Of a stretch of 64,000 nucleotides of DNA, positions 50,763 through 60,840 are shown one piece after another. The stretch's first letter is position 1. Each line of letters opens with the position of its first letter. The stretch lies in contig DATKRS010000029.1 of NCBI GenBank assembly GCA_035532035.1, positions 1 through 64,000 of the forward strand, written 5' to 3'. Origin of the DNA: Candidatus Dormiibacterota bacterium (GTDB lineage Bacteria > Vulcanimicrobiota > Vulcanimicrobiia > Vulcanimicrobiales > Vulcanimicrobiaceae). The notes below the pieces were generated by a model. The model was not told the origin of the DNA, made no database searches, and saw only the letters and a list, made by a program, of their open reading frames with translations. The position numbers were made by a program, and so were the translations under genes.

Positions 50763-52514
50763 ATGCCCGAGTTCCGCTTCTCGCCACGCCCGAATCGGGC
50801 GCACGAAATCCCCTGGCTGCCGTGGGGCGCGCGGGCCTTTGAGGCAGCGGAGCGAGAGCGCAAGCCGGTCTTGCTCTCGATTTCGGCGGTCTGGTGCCAC
50901 TGGTGCCACGTCATGGATGAAACGACGTACTCGGACCCCGGCGTCATCGACGCCATTCGCGAGCACTTCGTTCCCGTTCGCGTCGACAACGACGAGCGCC
51001 CGGACGTCAACGCGCGGTACAATATGGGCGGTTGGCCGACGACCGCCTTTCTCGCTTCGGACGGGACGGCGCTCACCGGTGCAACCTATCTCCCGCCGCC
51101 GCAGATGCGGCGCGTGCTCGGTGAAATCGCGACGTGGTACGCGCAGCACGAAGACGAGATCGCCGAGCGCGCACGCGCACCACATACCTCCGCGCGCGTC
51201 GATCTCACGCCCGCAGATCGCGCGAAACCAGAACAGGTGCGACGCATCGCCGAGACGATCGCCTCGGCGTTCGACGAGGAGTTCGGCGGGTTCGGCGAGG
51301 CTCCAAAGTTTCCGCAACCCGAGCTGCTCGAGTTTCTCGTCGTAGAGGCACGCGCGACCGGCGACGACCGCCTGCGCGCGATGGCCGTGCGCACGCTGCT
51401 CGCGATGGCGAGAGGCGGCATGTACGATCACGTCGAGGGCGGATTCTTTCGATACTCCACGACGCGCGACTGGTCGATTCCGCACTTCGAAAAGATGGCG
51501 GAAGAAAACGCCGGGCTCGCTCGCGTGCTCTCGCTCGAACTTCAGCAGACGCGACACGACGAGCTTCATGCCACGCTGCGCTCTCTCGTCGGGTACGTGA
51601 CGAACGTACTGCGCGACCCGGCGACGGGCTTCTTTGCCGGCAGCCAGGACGCCGACGAAGAGTACTACGCGCTGACGCTCGACGAGCGTCGAGCCCTCGC
51701 AACGCCGTACGTCGATCGGACCGTGTACTCCGACCGCAACGCCGCGCTCGCTGGAGCGCTCGTGCTCGCAGGAGCTACGCTCGACGACGCGGCGGTCGCC
51801 GATGCCGGCGTGCGCGCGCTCGACGTACTTCACGAGACTATGCTCGACGACGAAGGCCTGCTCTATCACGTACGACGCCCCGGTGAAACGCCGTCGATTC
51901 GCGGTCTTCTCGGGGACCAATCCGCGTATCTGCGCGCGCTGCTCGAGGCGCACGAAGCCTCCGGGAGCGCTCGCTTTCTCGAACGCGCCCTGGCGGTAGC
52001 CGGCGCAGTCGAGCGACGCTTCGCCGCGGACGACGGCGGCTTCTACGATCACGCAGGTATCGAAGCGGAGCTCGGACGCCTCGCGCTGCGCGACCGGCCG
52101 CTCGTCGAGAACGCGATCCTGGCTGAGTCGTTCATGCGCATTGCCGCGCTCTGCGGGCAGGAACGCTACCGCGACGTCGCAGAGCGTACGCTGCGCGTGT
52201 ACGAACAGAGCGCCCAGAGCGCCGGCCCGTTCGCAGCGGCGTACGCGCGCGCGCTGCGCCGCTTCCTCGCGCCCCCGGTCGAGGTGCGCATCGTCGGTAC
52301 AGAGGCGGAGACCGCGGCATTTCGAGAGGCCGCTCGCCGCCTGCCTTCACCTTTCGTCGCGGTACGCACGATCGAGCCGGGCGATTCCGCTGCGCTCGGG
52401 CTTGCGTCGGCACCGACGCCGGCAGCGTACGTGTGCGCTCGAGAGCGGTGTGGCGCGCCGGCGCGCGACGCGGGCGCGCTACGCGCCGCCTACGACGCGC
52501 TGCTCCAACCTTAG
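50763..52514 (+). CDS. DUF255 (YyaL/SSP411-type) thioredoxin-fold protein
   Basis: 583 aa. The N-terminal thioredoxin-like domain has the DUF255 hallmark SAVWCHWCHVMDETTYSDP and YNMGGWPTTAFL. The C-terminal two-thirds is an (alpha/alpha)6 glycosidase-like toroid (EFGGFGEAPKFPQPELLEFL, GGFFRYSTTRDWSIPHFEKM, YHVRRPGETPSIRGLLGDQS). The CHWCH pair could be redox active; the biological role of the family is unsettled. Short for the family (often ~680 aa). Its TAG overlaps the GTG of the downstream transferase. Confidence 0.93.
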   Translation: MPEFRFSPRPNRAHEIPWLPWGARAFEAAERERKPVLLSISAVWCHWCHVMDETTYSDPGVIDAIREHFVPVRVDNDERPDVNARYNMGGWPTTAFLASDGTALTGATYLPPPQMRRVLGEIATWYAQHEDEIAERARAPHTSARVDLTPADRAKPEQVRRIAETIASAFDEEFGGFGEAPKFPQPELLEFLVVEARATGDDRLRAMAVRTLLAMARGGMYDHVEGGFFRYSTTRDWSIPHFEKMAEENAGLARVLSLELQQTRHDELHATLRSLVGYVTNVLRDPATGFFAGSQDADEEYYALTLDERRALATPYVDRTVYSDRNAALAGALVLAGATLDDAAVADAGVRALDVLHETMLDDEGLLYHVRRPGETPSIRGLLGDQSAYLRALLEAHEASGSARFLERALAVAGAVERRFAADDGGFYDHAGIEAELGRLALRDRPLVENAILAESFMRIAALCGQERYRDVAERTLRVYEQSAQSAGPFAAAYARALRRFLAPPVEVRIVGTEAETAAFREAARRLPSPFVAVRTIEPGDSAALGLASAPTPAAYVCARERCGAPARDAGALRAAYDALLQP

Positions 52515-54157
52515 TGCAGCCGCCGCGCCGGCGTTGGAACGCCCACACGTGCGCGCTCGTCCTCGTGATGGCGCTCGGGGCGGCGCTGCGCTTCTACGAC
52601 ATCGCCGGCGTTCCGTCGGAGCTGATCGCCGACGAGCTGAAACATTACGACAACGCGCAGAGCATCGTCACGACCGGTCGCGACATCGACGGAAGGCTCC
52701 TGCCGTTCTTCTATTCGTCCTTCACGCGCCATCCGCCGATGTACGCCGTCGTCGGCTACGCGTCGACGCTGATCTTCGGGAGAAACGCGTTCGGCCTGCG
52801 ATTCCCCGCCGCCGCGTTCGGCCTCATCGCAATCCTCCTCATGTACGCGATCGCCTTCGAACTCACGCGCCGGCGAGACGTCGCACTCATTACCGCGCTC
52901 CTGCAGGCGACGCAGCCGATCTTCGTGCACTTTTCTCGCATCGCGTGGGAACCGGCAACGGAGCTGCCCTTCCTTCTCGCGGGTCTCTACGTATTGGTAC
53001 GGACGTTTCGCCGCGCCGACGATGGCGGCGATGCCGAACTGACCTTTGCGCGCTTCGCGCTTGCCGCGTTGCTGCTGGCGCTGACGTGCTACACGTACAT
53101 GGCGGCGTGGTTCTACGCGATCGTGCTCGCCGGGGCGATCCTCGCGCTCAACGCGAAGCGGCTGCGCTCGCGCCGCGTGCTTCCACGCATCGCCGGAGCG
53201 ACCGCCGTGTGGGCCGCGCTCGCGGCGCCGGCGTTCTGGATGCTCTTCTGGAACGCGTCGACCGCCGATAGGACGCAACGCATGGCGACGTTCGCTCACG
53301 GCGTGTCGCTGCCGGCGCTTGCGACCTTCGTTGCGAACTACGCGGCGCAGTTCCGATGGTCGTACCTGGTCACGACGGGCGACCCGCAAACGGGAACGAC
53401 GTGGCGCTACTTGGTCGGTTTCGGCGCATTCTATTGGTGGGTCGTGCCGCTTGCGATCCTTGGCGTGCTCTGCGCACGCGCGTACGTCACGCAGCCGTGG
53501 GCGCGCGGTTGGCTGTGGGTCTGGCTTCTCGCCTACCCGCTCGGCGGGGCGCTGACTACCGACGGAATACCCAACGCTCCCCGAACGTTGGCGGGAGCGC
53601 CGGTCTTCTGCGTGCTGGCGGCAATCGGCTTCGCCTGGCTCACGGATGCAGCCAAAGCCCACGAACCGTCGAACCGCAAGGGGCTGGCCGTGCCCGCGTT
53701 GCGGGGGCTTCTCGGCCTCAACGTCGCGATCTCGGTCCTGCTCTTCTCTCTCTACTACTTCACGCAGTACATCCACGTCTATCCCAACGCGTGGGACTCT
53801 GGAACGCGCGCGACGTTCGCGTTCATCCGCGCTCACGAGCACCGCTACCGGCGCGTCTGCATCTCGATCTACCCGGCATGGTACGCGCTCGACACGTACG
53901 TACGCTACTATCTCGCGGGGTCGCCGCTGACGACGATCGAGAACGTCGACAGTTCCGCGTGCTTTCTGCCGGGGACGCTGCTCGTTACGGACGACGACCA
54001 TCGCGTCAGCCGCCGCGCCTTCACGCCGTTAGCGGTCGTACGCGACGTCAACGGTGCGGTATTTGCCGTCATCTCGGGCCGGCCGCTGAACGCTAGCGCA
54101 CGAACGCGTTCCAGTACCAGCATCCCCACAGGCCCACCAGCACCGACCAGACGATGA
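52514..54157 (+). CDS. GT39-like membrane glycosyltransferase
   Basis: 547 aa. PMT/ArnT-like GT-C fold: first helix CALVLVMALGAALRFYDIAG followed by the acidic loop VPSELIADELKHYDNAQ, then about ten more helices (FPAAAFGLIAILLMYAIAFEL, LPFLLAGLYVLVRTF). A C-terminal extracytoplasmic domain follows (IYPAWYALDTYVRYYLAGSP). Transfers a sugar from a polyprenyl-phosphate donor to protein or lipid on the outer face. GTG start at 52514 overlaps the DUF255 stop (TAGTG). The 3' end runs 65 bp into the convergent membrane transferase. Confidence 0.85.
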   Translation: MQPPRRRWNAHTCALVLVMALGAALRFYDIAGVPSELIADELKHYDNAQSIVTTGRDIDGRLLPFFYSSFTRHPPMYAVVGYASTLIFGRNAFGLRFPAAAFGLIAILLMYAIAFELTRRRDVALITALLQATQPIFVHFSRIAWEPATELPFLLAGLYVLVRTFRRADDGGDAELTFARFALAALLLALTCYTYMAAWFYAIVLAGAILALNAKRLRSRRVLPRIAGATAVWAALAAPAFWMLFWNASTADRTQRMATFAHGVSLPALATFVANYAAQFRWSYLVTTGDPQTGTTWRYLVGFGAFYWWVVPLAILGVLCARAYVTQPWARGWLWVWLLAYPLGGALTTDGIPNAPRTLAGAPVFCVLAAIGFAWLTDAAKAHEPSNRKGLAVPALRGLLGLNVAISVLLFSLYYFTQYIHVYPNAWDSGTRATFAFIRAHEHRYRRVCISIYPAWYALDTYVRYYLAGSPLTTIENVDSSACFLPGTLLVTDDDHRVSRRAFTPLAVVRDVNGAVFAVISGRPLNASARTRSSTSIPTGPPAPTRR

Positions 54158-55238
54158 GCGCAACCCCCCAGCGCGGCAACCGCTCGCGTGCGGTAAGCAT
54201 CATGAGCGCAACGAGGAAGGGAACGAAGTCGAGCGCGTGCCGCATGCCGAACTGCGCGAATCCGTTGACGTAATACAGGAGGTTCGGGAGCGCCGTCAGG
54301 ATCGCGGCCGCCCAGAGCGCAGCGACCAAACGCGTCGGCTTACGGGCGAAGAACGCGAGGACCAGCGCCGGGCTCGTCCACGTGAGTGCCACGCCGCTCA
54401 TTCCCGGTACCAGCCACGGAAACACCGGCGTCCACGACGGCAGCTGAACGAAGAACGAGCGCAGCTGGTAGCCGAGATACTGCAAACGAAACGGCGATCC
54501 ATAGGGAAGCCCCGCTTGATCTTGGTGGTACCACGCGCTATAGCCGATGTCGCTCCACGTTCCCCACCGCAGTTCGTTGTACGCAACCCATAGGATCGCA
54601 ACCGGCACGAGGACCGCAGCCGCGGACGCGATAACGCGCGCGCGCTCGCTCGCGCGCGCTTCGGCGACCATGAGCGCGACGTAGACCGGCACGGCGAGCA
54701 CGAGTGAGAACCGCGACTCGAATGCGCAGGCGGCCCAGAGCATGACGAGCCACGGCCGCCGCTTCCCGGCGAGCTCGACGAGCGCAAGAAACGTAAAGCA
54801 CACCGCGCCGACGTGGGCGACGAACCATACGTCGCCGAGCATCGCGCACCACAGCAGATCCGTCCCCGCCAAAAGGAAGGCGCAGATCCAGGCGTTCGTC
54901 GCCGGGCGCAGGCCGAAGCGCTCGCCGAGCTTCCACGCGGCGCCGACTGCGACCGCTGCGAGCGCGACGGCCAGCAACGTCTGATTCGCACCGCCGAAGA
55001 TCGCGACGAACGGCAGCAGCAGGATCGCCGGAAAGGGCGCTTCGATGATGTAGTAGAGACCGTTGTAGGGCAGTGCGTCGATGAACGCTCCGGGCCAATG
55101 AATCCACACGTGTCCTTGGAGTACCGCCTGCGCGAGAAGAACGTAGTTGTCGTACGGCGTCGAGCGCCCGTGCGAGACGACGAGCGTGAAGACGCCTGCG
55201 ATGATTCCCGCGAGCACGCTGCGCGGCACCCGCCTCAC
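54093..55238 (-). CDS. Polytopic membrane protein, glycosyltransferase-like
   Basis: 381 aa from GTG 55238, which overlaps the preceding stop (GTGA). About 10 helices. After helix 1, the loop SHGRSTPYDNYVLLAQAVLQ is a GT-C-type first extracytoplasmic loop (acidic D in YDNY). LYYIIEAPFPAILLLPFVAIF and GGANQTLLAVALAAVAVGAAW resemble DUF2029/GT87-type mannosyltransferases. Paired with the DUF2723 protein, it may build the same surface glycan. Confidence 0.72.
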   Translation of the reverse strand: MRRVPRSVLAGIIAGVFTLVVSHGRSTPYDNYVLLAQAVLQGHVWIHWPGAFIDALPYNGLYYIIEAPFPAILLLPFVAIFGGANQTLLAVALAAVAVGAAWKLGERFGLRPATNAWICAFLLAGTDLLWCAMLGDVWFVAHVGAVCFTFLALVELAGKRRPWLVMLWAACAFESRFSLVLAVPVYVALMVAEARASERARVIASAAAVLVPVAILWVAYNELRWGTWSDIGYSAWYHQDQAGLPYGSPFRLQYLGYQLRSFFVQLPSWTPVFPWLVPGMSGVALTWTSPALVLAFFARKPTRLVAALWAAAILTALPNLLYYVNGFAQFGMRHALDFVPFLVALMMLTARERLPRWGVALIVWSVLVGLWGCWYWNAFVR

Positions 55239-56731
55239 GGACGCGCCAACCGATAGACCGGCGATCCCGGCGAAAGCGGAACGATGCGAAGGCCGGCGAC
55301 GCTCGTCGCATTCGATGGCCCTACGACGAAGACCGGGCGCGTCCGTCGCCACGCCGGCACGTCGGACGCGACGTCACCGATCCACGCAGCTACGACGATG
55401 CGCCCGCCGAGCGAGCGTTCAACGTATGCCGCGTACGCAAGCGCCGGCGCGTCGAGCCAGTTCGCCACGAGCACCGCGTCTTGCGGCGTTCGCTGCTGCA
55501 CGTCGGAGATGACCGCACGCGCGCGCTCGTCGCCGGCCAACGCAAAGATCCAGCGATTTTCGACCACGAGCACTACCGCCGCCGCGAGTAGAGCTGCCGT
55601 GACGAGGGCGCGCAGCTGCGGTATGCGGTGCGCGACGAACTCCGCTGCGTCCCCGGCAAAGATCGCCGCGACGACGAACGAGGCGAGAAGGTAGCGCCTG
55701 GGCTCCGACTCCGGCGGAAAGCCGAGAGCGAACGGAATGCACGGAATGCCGAAGAGCAAGAGCGTAGCGGCTCTGACGTGATCGCGCATCCAGGTCGTGC
55801 AGACGCCGGCCGCCGTCGCCGCCGCCCCCAGGGGCGTGAGCTCGCGCATCGCTTCGACGGCGTACTCCCCGAGCGTGAGCCGGTGCGCGGCGTGGTTCGC
55901 GACGCCCGCGAGAGCGCGCACCGGGTCGAACGCTCCGCCGGTCACGAGCGTGAGGAAGCCGCCCAGCGACGCGGGGTGATCGTAATCCCAGAACGGTGCG
56001 CCGGCCGGAAGCCCCAACAGGCGCGTCGGATCGACGGCGTGCGCGCTCACGTACGCGCTTCGCAGTGGGAGATACGCGTACCAGGCGCCAGCGGAGACGA
56101 CGGCAATTGCAACGGCGGCCAGCGGTTCCCACGGACGCGAGGCACGCACGTGCATGATCGCCAAAAAGAGCAGCGCGGGAAGTGCGAGCAGCAGCACGGG
56201 GTGTATCGCCACGCCCACGCCCCAGACGGCGGCCGCGGCGTAGAGATCGCGCGCGTCGCCGCGACGATGCCAGCGCAGCGCGAAGAACACCGTTGCTGCG
56301 AGCGCGCACGTCGCAAGCGCGTGCACCTCAGCGTACGTAGCGCGCGTCCACGCAATGGACCCGAAGGCGAAGAGCCACGCGCAGGCACTCGCGATCCACG
56401 CCTTCGCGCCCTCGTCCTCGACGCTCCGCGCGACGAGCCACGCGGCGACGCTCATCGCGAGCACGCTCATGAGGCTCATGCGCAGCGCGACCGAGCCGAA
56501 CGGCACGAGGTGCGAGAAGACGTAACCGATCACGACGTACGCGGGGAAGCCGGCCGGATGTGCGATTCCGAGAATCCAGGGCACGGTGTCCATCTCACCG
56601 GTGTCCCAAAACCAGACGTCGCGGCGCGCGCTCGCGGCGTAGATGCACAGCGGCACGAGCCAAGCCAAGACCGCGGGCAGCCAAGCGAAGCGTAGCAGCC
56701 GAAGCGAAGCGAAGTGCCGAGCGGCGCGCAA
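55235..56731 (-). CDS. DUF2723 membrane protein (protein O-mannosyltransferase-like)
   Basis: 498 aa. The N-terminal block VWFWDTGEMDTVPWILGIAH then PAGFPAYVVIGYVFS is the DUF2723 signature (WDSGEF...GIxHPPGxPLY), with the acidic GT-C catalytic position. About ten helices follow, then a C-terminal soluble domain (DAVLVANWLDAPALAYAAYV). Family members are thought to glycosylate surface proteins or lipids. ATG 56731 lies 11 bp after the upstream secreted-protein stop. Confidence 0.85.
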   Translation of the reverse strand: MRAARHFASLRLLRFAWLPAVLAWLVPLCIYAASARRDVWFWDTGEMDTVPWILGIAHPAGFPAYVVIGYVFSHLVPFGSVALRMSLMSVLAMSVAAWLVARSVEDEGAKAWIASACAWLFAFGSIAWTRATYAEVHALATCALAATVFFALRWHRRGDARDLYAAAAVWGVGVAIHPVLLLALPALLFLAIMHVRASRPWEPLAAVAIAVVSAGAWYAYLPLRSAYVSAHAVDPTRLLGLPAGAPFWDYDHPASLGGFLTLVTGGAFDPVRALAGVANHAAHRLTLGEYAVEAMRELTPLGAAATAAGVCTTWMRDHVRAATLLLFGIPCIPFALGFPPESEPRRYLLASFVVAAIFAGDAAEFVAHRIPQLRALVTAALLAAAVVLVVENRWIFALAGDERARAVISDVQQRTPQDAVLVANWLDAPALAYAAYVERSLGGRIVVAAWIGDVASDVPAWRRTRPVFVVGPSNATSVAGLRIVPLSPGSPVYRLARP

Positions 56732-56742
56732 CGTGCGCCGCC

Positions 56743-57387
56743 TTACAGAAACGTGGAGCGGGGTAGTGCCGCCGGAAAGCGATACTGGCTGAAGACGATG
56801 CGCTCGCGCGCCATGCCGCCGCCGACCGTCGCGCTCACGGAGGCGCTGAGCGGTACCCAGTAACGGCCCTCCCTGCCGAACGCAATGCGCCCGCTGCCGG
56901 CAGCGATCGCGCCGCTGCTGTGAAAGTCGACGAACCGGGGAAGGTAGCTTTGGCCGTCGATCGTGACGCGATCGACGGCGAAGCCGCTCGAGGAATGCAG
57001 CAGCGGTATCGTTTGAAAGACGTAGTCCAGGTGGCCGCCGTCCCGCACGGCGTCGAGAAAGAGCAGCTCGTACGCATCCGGTCGCGGCGCAACCGCCGCC
57101 ACCGAGTATACGTCGCCGCGTCGCGCAATTCGGACGATCTTGCGATGGACCGAGACGGCGTTGATCGAGATGGTTTCGTCTCGAACGTTGATGCCGCTAC
57201 GGTAGACGCGATGCTGCTGCTCGATGTTCGTCGGCCCGGCTTGAGAAATGCTGTAAACGAAGATCATCGCCTTCGGCGGCACGAGATTCGCCAATGCGGT
57301 TGCGTAGCGCTCGAGCACGAGCTGCGAATCGAGCGGAGCGGGGAGCGCTCCCACGAGCAACGCCGCCAATACGAGGACGGTTTTCAC
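56743..57387 (-). CDS. Secreted hypothetical protein
   Basis: 214 aa from GTG 57387, overlapping the alaS stop (GTGA). Signal peptide VKTVLVLAALLVGALPAP. The mature part begins LDSQLVLERYATALANLVPP and has VYSISQAGPTNIEQQHRVYR, RFVDFHSSGAIAAGSGRIAF and MARERIVFSQYRFPAALP; this beta-rich pattern resembles outer-membrane lipoprotein-sorting (LolA/LolB-like) folds, but the match is weak. Function unknown. Confidence 0.72.
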   Translation of the reverse strand: MKTVLVLAALLVGALPAPLDSQLVLERYATALANLVPPKAMIFVYSISQAGPTNIEQQHRVYRSGINVRDETISINAVSVHRKIVRIARRGDVYSVAAVAPRPDAYELLFLDAVRDGGHLDYVFQTIPLLHSSSGFAVDRVTIDGQSYLPRFVDFHSSGAIAAGSGRIAFGREGRYWVPLSASVSATVGGGMARERIVFSQYRFPAALPRSTFL

Positions 57388-59981
57388 GCGAGCACCGCCT
57401 CGCGAATCGCCTGGAGCGCGGCGCTCGCGCCGCCCGGCTTCTTTCCTCCGCCCTGCGCCTGCGCCGCCTGGCCGCCGCCCCTTCCGTCGACGAGCGGCGC
57501 AGCGAGCTTGACGAGATTGCCCGCGTGGACGCCGAGTTTTACGTGATCTTCGCTCGCCGACACCAGCAGGCTCACGGTTCCATCGTCGACGCCCGCAAGG
57601 GCGATGACGCCGCTCGGGAGGCGCGTGCGTATCGCATGGCTCAAGTGGCGCAGTGCGTCCGGCGTCGCGTCCGGGACGACCGCGCCGACGAACGTTCGAT
57701 CGCCGCTGCGCTCGGCATCTCGCACGTACTCCTGTGCGTCCGCCGCGGCAAGACGCGCGCGCAGCTGGCCGACCGCGTTCTGCAGCTCCTTGACGTCGCG
57801 TTGCAGCCTTCCGACGCGCTCGCCCAACTCTTCCGGCGACGACGCCAGCGACGATGCAAGCTCGCCGACGAGCTCCTGCTGCCGCTGGACGAACGTTTCG
57901 GCGGCATTCGAGACGCACGATTCGATCCGGCGTATGCCGCTCCCAATCGAAAACTCGCTCAGGATAACGAACAGTCCGAGTTCGCCCGTCGAGTGGGAGT
58001 GCGTTCCTCCGCAGAACTCCACCGACGGTCCGGCCTGCACGACGCGCACGCGCTCGCCGTACTTCTCACCGTGCATCCAGATCGCGCCGGTCGATCTCGC
58101 CTCTTCGATCGGCAGCTCGCGCGTGACCAGGGGCGAATCGTCGCGAATCATCTCGTTGACGCGGTGCGACACGTCGCGTCGCTGCTGCGACGTCAAGCTT
58201 CCCGAGGCCCAGCGGAAATCGAAGCGCATGCGATCGATGCCGACCCACGAGCCCGCTTGCGCAACGTCCTCGCCGAGCACGTCCTTCAGCGCTCGCTGCA
58301 AGAGATGCGCCGACGTATGGTGACGCCGGATCTCACGTCGCCACGAGTCGTGCACCAAGGTGCGCGCACGCTGTCCGACCGCAAGTTCGCCGGAGGTCAC
58401 GACGCCGTAGTGCGCGATTGCGTCGCCAAGATACTGTGCGTCCTCGACCTCGAAGGCGGCGTCCGCACCGAAGATCACGCCGCGGTCGCCAATCTGGCCA
58501 CCGCGCTCCGCATAGAATGACGTCCTATCGAGCACGATCGCTCCGCGCTCGCCCGCCACGAGGCGTCCCACCGACTTTTCGTCGCGCAGCAATGCGACGA
58601 TCTCGCCCTCGTTCTCCAATCCGTCGTATCCGGTGAAGACGCTGGTGATTGCCGGCAGCTCGGCGAGCGTCACGACCGCGCGCTTACTTTCGGCGTCGCG
58701 GCGAGCGCGCTCGCGCTGTTCCTCCATGGCCGCGTTGAACCCGGCTTCGTCGATCCTGACGCTGCGTTCGGCCGCGATCTCCCGCGTCAGCTCCATCGGA
58801 AAACCGTACGTGTCGTGCAGCACGAAGACGTCGCCGCCGGAGAGTCGCTTATCGTGCGCGCGCTGCAGAAGATCGTCCAGCAACGCCATCCCGCGCTCGA
58901 GCGTGCGCTCGAAGCCGGCCTCCTCTTGTGCGAGGGTACGCGAGATGCGCGACACGTGTTCCCGTAGCTCCGGGTAACCGGCCGCCAGCGATGCGACCAC
59001 GACGGGAACGAGCGCCGTCAAGAAGCCGCTTGGATAGCCCAAGAGCCTCCCGTTACGAACCGCGCGACGAATGAGAAATCGCAGTACGTACCCGCGATCC
59101 GTGTTCGATGGAAAGATCCCGTCGTTGATGAGGAATACCACTGCGCGAGCGTGATCGGCGATGATGTTGCGGCGAACGCGCCGTTCCCGTTCGTCGAGCT
59201 GTGCGGAGCTCGGCGGCAAAGCGGCAGTCAGGTCGGCGAAGAGATCCGTGTCGTACATGGAGACCTTGCCGTTACAGAGCGCGAGCATGCGCTCTAGGCC
59301 GGCTCCGGTGTCGATCGCTTTGCGCGGCAGCTCCACCAGCTTGCCGTCCGCTCCTCGATTGAATTGCTGAAAGACGACGTTCCAGAACTCGACGAAGCGG
59401 TCGCCTTTGTTCGGTGCGTCATCGTGCGGCCCGCTCGCGTGCTCTGCGCCCGTGTCGTAGAAGAGCTCCGTCGATGGACCACACGGGCCGGTGGGGCCCA
59501 TCGTCCAGAAGTTCTCTTCGTCGCAGCGCGTCACGCACGACGCGCCCAGCCCGATCTCATCGCGCCAGATGTGCTCTGCTTCGTCGTCGCCGGTATGCAC
59601 CGTGACGTGGATCTTCGCCGGGTCCAAGCCGAGCACGCGCGTGGAAAACTCCCACGCATACGCGATTGCTTCGCGTTTATAGTAATCGCCGAAGCTAAAG
59701 TTCCCGAGCATCTCGAGGAACGTTCCGTGTCGTCCGGTACGCCCGACGTTCTCGATGTCGCTCTTGGCGCCGGCAACGCGTAAACAGCGTTGCACGGTGA
59801 CGACCCGCGGCGCGGGCGCCGGGCGCTCGCCGAGGAAGACGGGCACGAACTGCTCCATCCCCGCGATCGTGAAAAGCGTCGTGGAGAGTGCGTCGGGGAT
59901 GAGGCTCGCCGAGGGCACGTGAACGTGCCCTTTCGATACGAAAAACTCGACGAACGCTTGCCGAAGCTCTTGACTCTTCAT
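57384..59981 (-). CDS. alaS: Alanyl-tRNA synthetase
   Basis: 865 aa from ATG 59981. Charges tRNA-Ala and edits Ser/Gly mischarging. The N-terminal class II core has MEQFVPVFLGERPAPAPRVV, QRCLRVAGAKSDIENVGRTG and FLEMLGNFSFGDYYKREAI. The editing domain has the zinc motif RRHHTSAHLLQRAL and CGGTHSHSTGELG. The C-terminal C-Ala domain ends DGRGGGQAAQAQGGGKKPGG. All catalytic sections are intact. It starts 54 bp after sigB on the same strand and overlaps the next gene. Confidence 0.97.
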   Translation of the reverse strand: MKSQELRQAFVEFFVSKGHVHVPSASLIPDALSTTLFTIAGMEQFVPVFLGERPAPAPRVVTVQRCLRVAGAKSDIENVGRTGRHGTFLEMLGNFSFGDYYKREAIAYAWEFSTRVLGLDPAKIHVTVHTGDDEAEHIWRDEIGLGASCVTRCDEENFWTMGPTGPCGPSTELFYDTGAEHASGPHDDAPNKGDRFVEFWNVVFQQFNRGADGKLVELPRKAIDTGAGLERMLALCNGKVSMYDTDLFADLTAALPPSSAQLDERERRVRRNIIADHARAVVFLINDGIFPSNTDRGYVLRFLIRRAVRNGRLLGYPSGFLTALVPVVVASLAAGYPELREHVSRISRTLAQEEAGFERTLERGMALLDDLLQRAHDKRLSGGDVFVLHDTYGFPMELTREIAAERSVRIDEAGFNAAMEEQRERARRDAESKRAVVTLAELPAITSVFTGYDGLENEGEIVALLRDEKSVGRLVAGERGAIVLDRTSFYAERGGQIGDRGVIFGADAAFEVEDAQYLGDAIAHYGVVTSGELAVGQRARTLVHDSWRREIRRHHTSAHLLQRALKDVLGEDVAQAGSWVGIDRMRFDFRWASGSLTSQQRRDVSHRVNEMIRDDSPLVTRELPIEEARSTGAIWMHGEKYGERVRVVQAGPSVEFCGGTHSHSTGELGLFVILSEFSIGSGIRRIESCVSNAAETFVQRQQELVGELASSLASSPEELGERVGRLQRDVKELQNAVGQLRARLAAADAQEYVRDAERSGDRTFVGAVVPDATPDALRHLSHAIRTRLPSGVIALAGVDDGTVSLLVSASEDHVKLGVHAGNLVKLAAPLVDGRGGGQAAQAQGGGKKPGGASAALQAIREAVLA

Positions 59982-60035
59982 GGGGCGCAAGAGGCAAGCT
60001 TAGAGCCCGTCGCCGATCGAACCTTCGGGGGCTCC

Positions 60036-60839
60036 TTACTCCTTGAGGACTGCCCGAAGCTTGTCGAGCGCCTTCGCTTGGAGTCGTGAGACATGCATCT
60101 GCGAGACGTTGAGGCGCTGGGCGATCTCCGTCTGCGATACCGATTCGAAGAAGCGCAGGTGGATGATCACGCGCTCGCGACCGGAGAGCACCGAGAAGGC
60201 GCGCTCCAAGTTCGTACGATCCTCGAGCAGCTCGAGTCCGGAATCCGTCGTCCCGACGGTGTCGCCGAGCGTCTGCGATCTCCGGTCGCCGTCGCTCGAA
60301 ATCTCCGAATCGAGCGAGAGAAGGTTGTACGCCTGCCCGAGCTCCTGCGCCTCGAGGATATCTTCTTCGCTGGCATCGAGATGCTTCGAGAGCTCGGCCA
60401 CCGTCGGACTGCGCCCCAGCTCAACGGCAAGCTTTTCGCTCGCGCGGTTGACCGCAAGATTCAGCTCCTGAAGCCGGCGTGGAACCTTGACCGCCCAGCC
60501 TTTGTCGCGGAAGTAGCGCTTGATCTCGCCGACGATCGTCGGCGTCGCGTACGTCGTGAACTCCACTCCCCGCTCGAGCTCGAAGCGGTCGATAGCTTTG
60601 AGCAGTCCCACCGTCCCGACCTGCACGAGATCGTCGATCGGCTCGCCGCGGTTGGCGAACTTCAGCGCGAGAAACCGCACGAGGTTGAGATGCGTGACTA
60701 CGAGGTCGTTCCGAAGACTGTCGTACGCACCGTCCTCGCCACCCGGCTGCCCACGATTTCGGCGCGCTTTTTCAAAGCGAGCGAACAGGTGCCGCGTACG
60801 TTCCCGAGTGGAACGCCCCTCGCGAGACCGCTCCGGCAC
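60036..60839 (-). CDS. sigB: RNA polymerase sigma factor, SigB/SigF subfamily
   Basis: 267 aa. Group 3 sigma factor: region 2 VTHLNLVRFLALKFANRGEP and DDLVQVGTVGLLKAIDRFEL, TTYATPTIVGEIKRYFRDKG, region 3 VPRRLQELNLAVNRASEKLA and region 4 LSGRERVIIHLRFFESVSQT then QRLNVSQMHVSRLQAKALDK. This is the SigB/SigF/SigG type controlled by anti-sigma partner switching. GTG start one base after the rsbW stop. Controls a stress regulon; its targets are not identifiable here beyond likely autoregulation. Confidence 0.95.
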   Translation of the reverse strand: MPERSREGRSTRERTRHLFARFEKARRNRGQPGGEDGAYDSLRNDLVVTHLNLVRFLALKFANRGEPIDDLVQVGTVGLLKAIDRFELERGVEFTTYATPTIVGEIKRYFRDKGWAVKVPRRLQELNLAVNRASEKLAVELGRSPTVAELSKHLDASEEDILEAQELGQAYNLLSLDSEISSDGDRRSQTLGDTVGTTDSGLELLEDRTNLERAFSVLSGRERVIIHLRFFESVSQTEIAQRLNVSQMHVSRLQAKALDKLRAVLKE

Positions 60840-60840
60840 G